Source: Closterium sp. NIES-65
Taxonomy: Eukaryota; Streptophyta; Zygnematophyceae; Desmidiales; Closteriaceae
Assembly: GCA_948144175.1 (NCBI GenBank)
Contig: CANXME010002463.1
Span: forward strand, 1,325,001 to 1,389,000
Direction: 5' to 3'
Length of the DNA stretch: 64,000 nucleotides
The position numbers and the translations under genes were made by a program. Positions 62,701 through 64,000 of the stretch are shown here, one piece after another. Under the pieces are notes generated by a model, which was given only the letters and a program-made list of their open reading frames with translations, had not been told where the DNA came from and ran no database searches. Every line of letters begins with the position of its first letter. Positions within the stretch are counted from its first letter, which is position 1.

Positions 62701-64000
62701 GGACTTTCATCAAAACATTTCCTTCCTTCCCTCAAAGTGTGTCCCCCTGCACGCCTTTCCCATCCCACCAGCTGTTTCTTTCAGCACACATAAGCGCATC
62801 TTTTCAACGAGTGTTCCTCTCAACTTACGTTGCACTGACGGTCAGGTACCACACGGAGCCGCGTTACTGAGCGCCCTCAGAAGTCAACTGAGCGCCCTCA
62901 GAAGTCAACTGAGCGCCCTCAGAAGTCAACTGAGCGCCCTCAGAAGTCAAGGGGGTACTGAGCGTGTTACGTTCAGTTCAGCACACCCAGCACACATATT
63001 AATTACCTTCTGCGCACACATAAGTCAACTTACGTTGCACCGACGGTCAGGTACCACACGGAGCCGCGTTGCTGAGCGTCCCCAGCACGCGCATGGTGTT
63101 ACGTTCACCACTCCCAGCACACCCAGCACACCTATTCTGTTATCAGCGTACGTTAGTGGAAAAAGAGACTTACGTTGCACCGACGGTCAGGTACCATGGA
63201 GCCGCGTTGCTGAGTGTGCCCAGCACGCGCATGGGAGAGGGCGGCCCCGAGTTGCCTGCTGCCAGCGTCACAAACACCCCCGCCTGCCAGCATTGCCAGG
63301 GGTGGAGTGGGGTGGGGTGGGGTGGGAAGGGGTAAGAAGGGGATTGCACATGGGGGAGGGTGGGCCTGAGTTGCCTGCTGCCAGCGTCACAAACACCCCC
63401 GCCTGCCAGCATATTGGGAATTGAGAGGAGTGGAGTGGGGTTGGGTGGGGTGGGGTGGGGTGGGATCGGGGTGGGGTGGGGTGGGGTGGGATTGGGGTGG
63501 GATTGGGGTGGGATTGGGGTGGGATTGGGGTGGGATTGGGGTGGGGTGGGGTGGGGTGGGATTGGGGTGGGGTGGGGTGGGGTGGGATTGGGGTGGGGTG
63601 GGGTGGGGTGGGATTGGGGTGGGGTGGGGTGGGGTGGGGTGGGATTGGGGTGGGGTGGGGTGGGGTGGGATTGGGGTGGGATTGGGGTGGGGTGGGATTG
63701 GGGTGGGATTGGGGTGGGATTGGGGTGGGATTGGGGTGGGGTGGGGTGGGATTGGGGTGGGATTGGGGTGGGGTGGGATTGGGGTGGGGTGGGGTGGGGT
63801 GGGGTGGGGTGGGGTGGGGTGGGAAGGAGATGGGGGCAGGATGGGGAACCGACCCTCCCAAAGAGACCAGAGAGACCCGAGAAACCTAAAGACCCGAGAA
63901 ACCTAAAGACCCGAGAAACCTAAAGACCCAAGAGGCTCAAGGCCGTGTCGCTCATGTAGGGATTGTCCCCAGTGCCTCACCTTGGCAGCATTCACGTAGG
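59714..64000 (-). CDS. Subtilase C (S8 serine protease), 3' part, runs off the window
   Basis: Closest paralogue of subtilase A. Visible exons on minus: 64000-63981 (ends YVNAAK, donor gtgagg), 63283-63174 (Asn; AGVFVTLAAGNSGPP...YLTVGAT), 61730-61583 (STIGRRYFATLSLGNG...), and 60856-59714. The last has the protease-associated part ALCDITAIDKSKLAGR, catalytic Ser (60346-60344, SGTSMATPHLAG), and Fn3-like tail ending LVDEHGHAVKMPIALRTVLL. The Asp and His exons lie beyond the right edge. The frame is intact across the last exon and lacks the deletion seen in A, so it may be functional. Partial exon copies surround the second, third and fourth exons. Confidence 0.83.
60960..61475 (-). repeat. 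Partial exon copies in subtilase C introns
   Basis: Copies of the last-exon start (AALCDITAIDKSKLAGR) lie at about 61046-60966 and 61162-61088. Copies of the preceding exon end (ASSAVRAGASASD and a frameshifted version) lie at 61345-61276 and 61470-61416. The palindromes 61340-61355 and 61475-61488 mark the edges of the latter two. A fuller upstream copy of the STIGR exon is at about 61911-61834. Confidence 0.87.
61947..62360. repeat. 79-bp minisatellite in subtilase C intron
   Basis: About five nearly identical units containing cgtgcccagcatgcagtgtg and gacggacgagggaaggga. Open frames on + come from the repeat. Confidence 0.94.
62363..62620. repeat. 70-bp minisatellite derived from the 79-bp unit
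   Basis: Three to four units share gtgtggctaggactttcatc with the preceding array but carry gcgtcgactcaaaattcg, a half of the GAGTCGACTC palindrome type. A TTTTTGAGACGTCTCACA copy closes the run at 62603-62620. Confidence 0.87.
62867..62950. repeat. 21-bp tandem repeat
   Basis: Four copies of gagcgccctcagaagtcaact, next to partial copies of the Asn exon end (about 62875-62832 and 63081-63032). Confidence 0.9.
63424..63822. repeat. G-rich TGGGG/TGGGATT minisatellite
   Basis: About 400 bp made of ggggtggggtggg and ggggtgggatt modules lie in the intron of subtilase C between the exon ending YVNAAK and the Asn exon. It is dense in G-runs on +, so G-quadruplex-prone. The homologous intron of subtilase A has a short version at 15061-15125. 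Confidence 0.94.

Noticed and set aside
63268-63923. Gly/Val/Trp- and Pro/His-rich frames of up to 197 codons
   Set aside because: They are translations of the TGGGG/TGGGATT array in an intron of subtilase C.

Overview
The window looks like nuclear DNA of a streptophyte plant, more likely a charophyte alga or early-diverging land plant than a flowering plant, though the species cannot be named from this. The reasons are GT-AG introns throughout, Ty1/copia elements primed by initiator tRNA-Met, plant-type secreted subtilases with a C-terminal Fn3-like domain, and a CCCH-zinc-finger CCR4-type nuclease.

Layout. Positions 704-1959 hold a small non-autonomous LTR element. Subtilase A (+) starts at 2614. 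Its second exon is split by a full-length copia element (copia-1, 3131-10513, identical LTRs, 5-bp target duplication). The remaining exons run from 10519 to 17296. Its last exon is split again by an insertion at 17297-35200, and its 3' end reappears at 35201. That insertion is mainly a 10.5-kb element with two convergent multi-exon genes. One encodes a Crypton/Ndc10-like tyrosine recombinase (+); the other encodes a large unknown protein (-). A second copia (copia-2, 27399-34816, identical LTRs) is nested inside it. Next come a Tourist-like MITE (35731-35880), two large minisatellites (35986-36456 and 36494-38196), a decayed copia (38515-41905, -) abutting an oppositely oriented copia 3' end (41906-42151), a tRNA-Ile(UAU) gene (42965-43038, -), a ten-exon CCR4-like gene (43320-50255, +), subtilase B (58070-50919, -, catalytic residues intact) and subtilase C (from beyond 64000 to 59714, -), which is the closest paralogue of A.

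Two features stand out. First, the tyrosine-recombinase element looks like an undescribed mobile element. It is bounded by GAYTGG direct repeats and placed by host homology on both sides, and each of its two genes carries one in-frame nonsense codon. Second, nearly every exon of the CCR4 gene and the three subtilases has one or more partial copies in the adjoining intron. Many copy junctions carry a short palindrome of the form TTTTGAG-NNNN-CTCAAAA, whose self-complementary centre differs from site to site (GCGC, TCGA, ACGT, AATT). The association recurs in four genes and suggests one mechanism that duplicates exon edges and leaves a palindrome at the seam.

How the genes relate. The subtilases are secreted proteases, the CCR4 homologue is a deadenylase-type mRNA nuclease, and the tRNA serves translation; nothing suggests they act together. 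The mobile elements form a nested stack with a clear order: subtilase, then the tyrosine-recombinase element, then copia-2, with copia-1 as a separate recent hit in the same gene.
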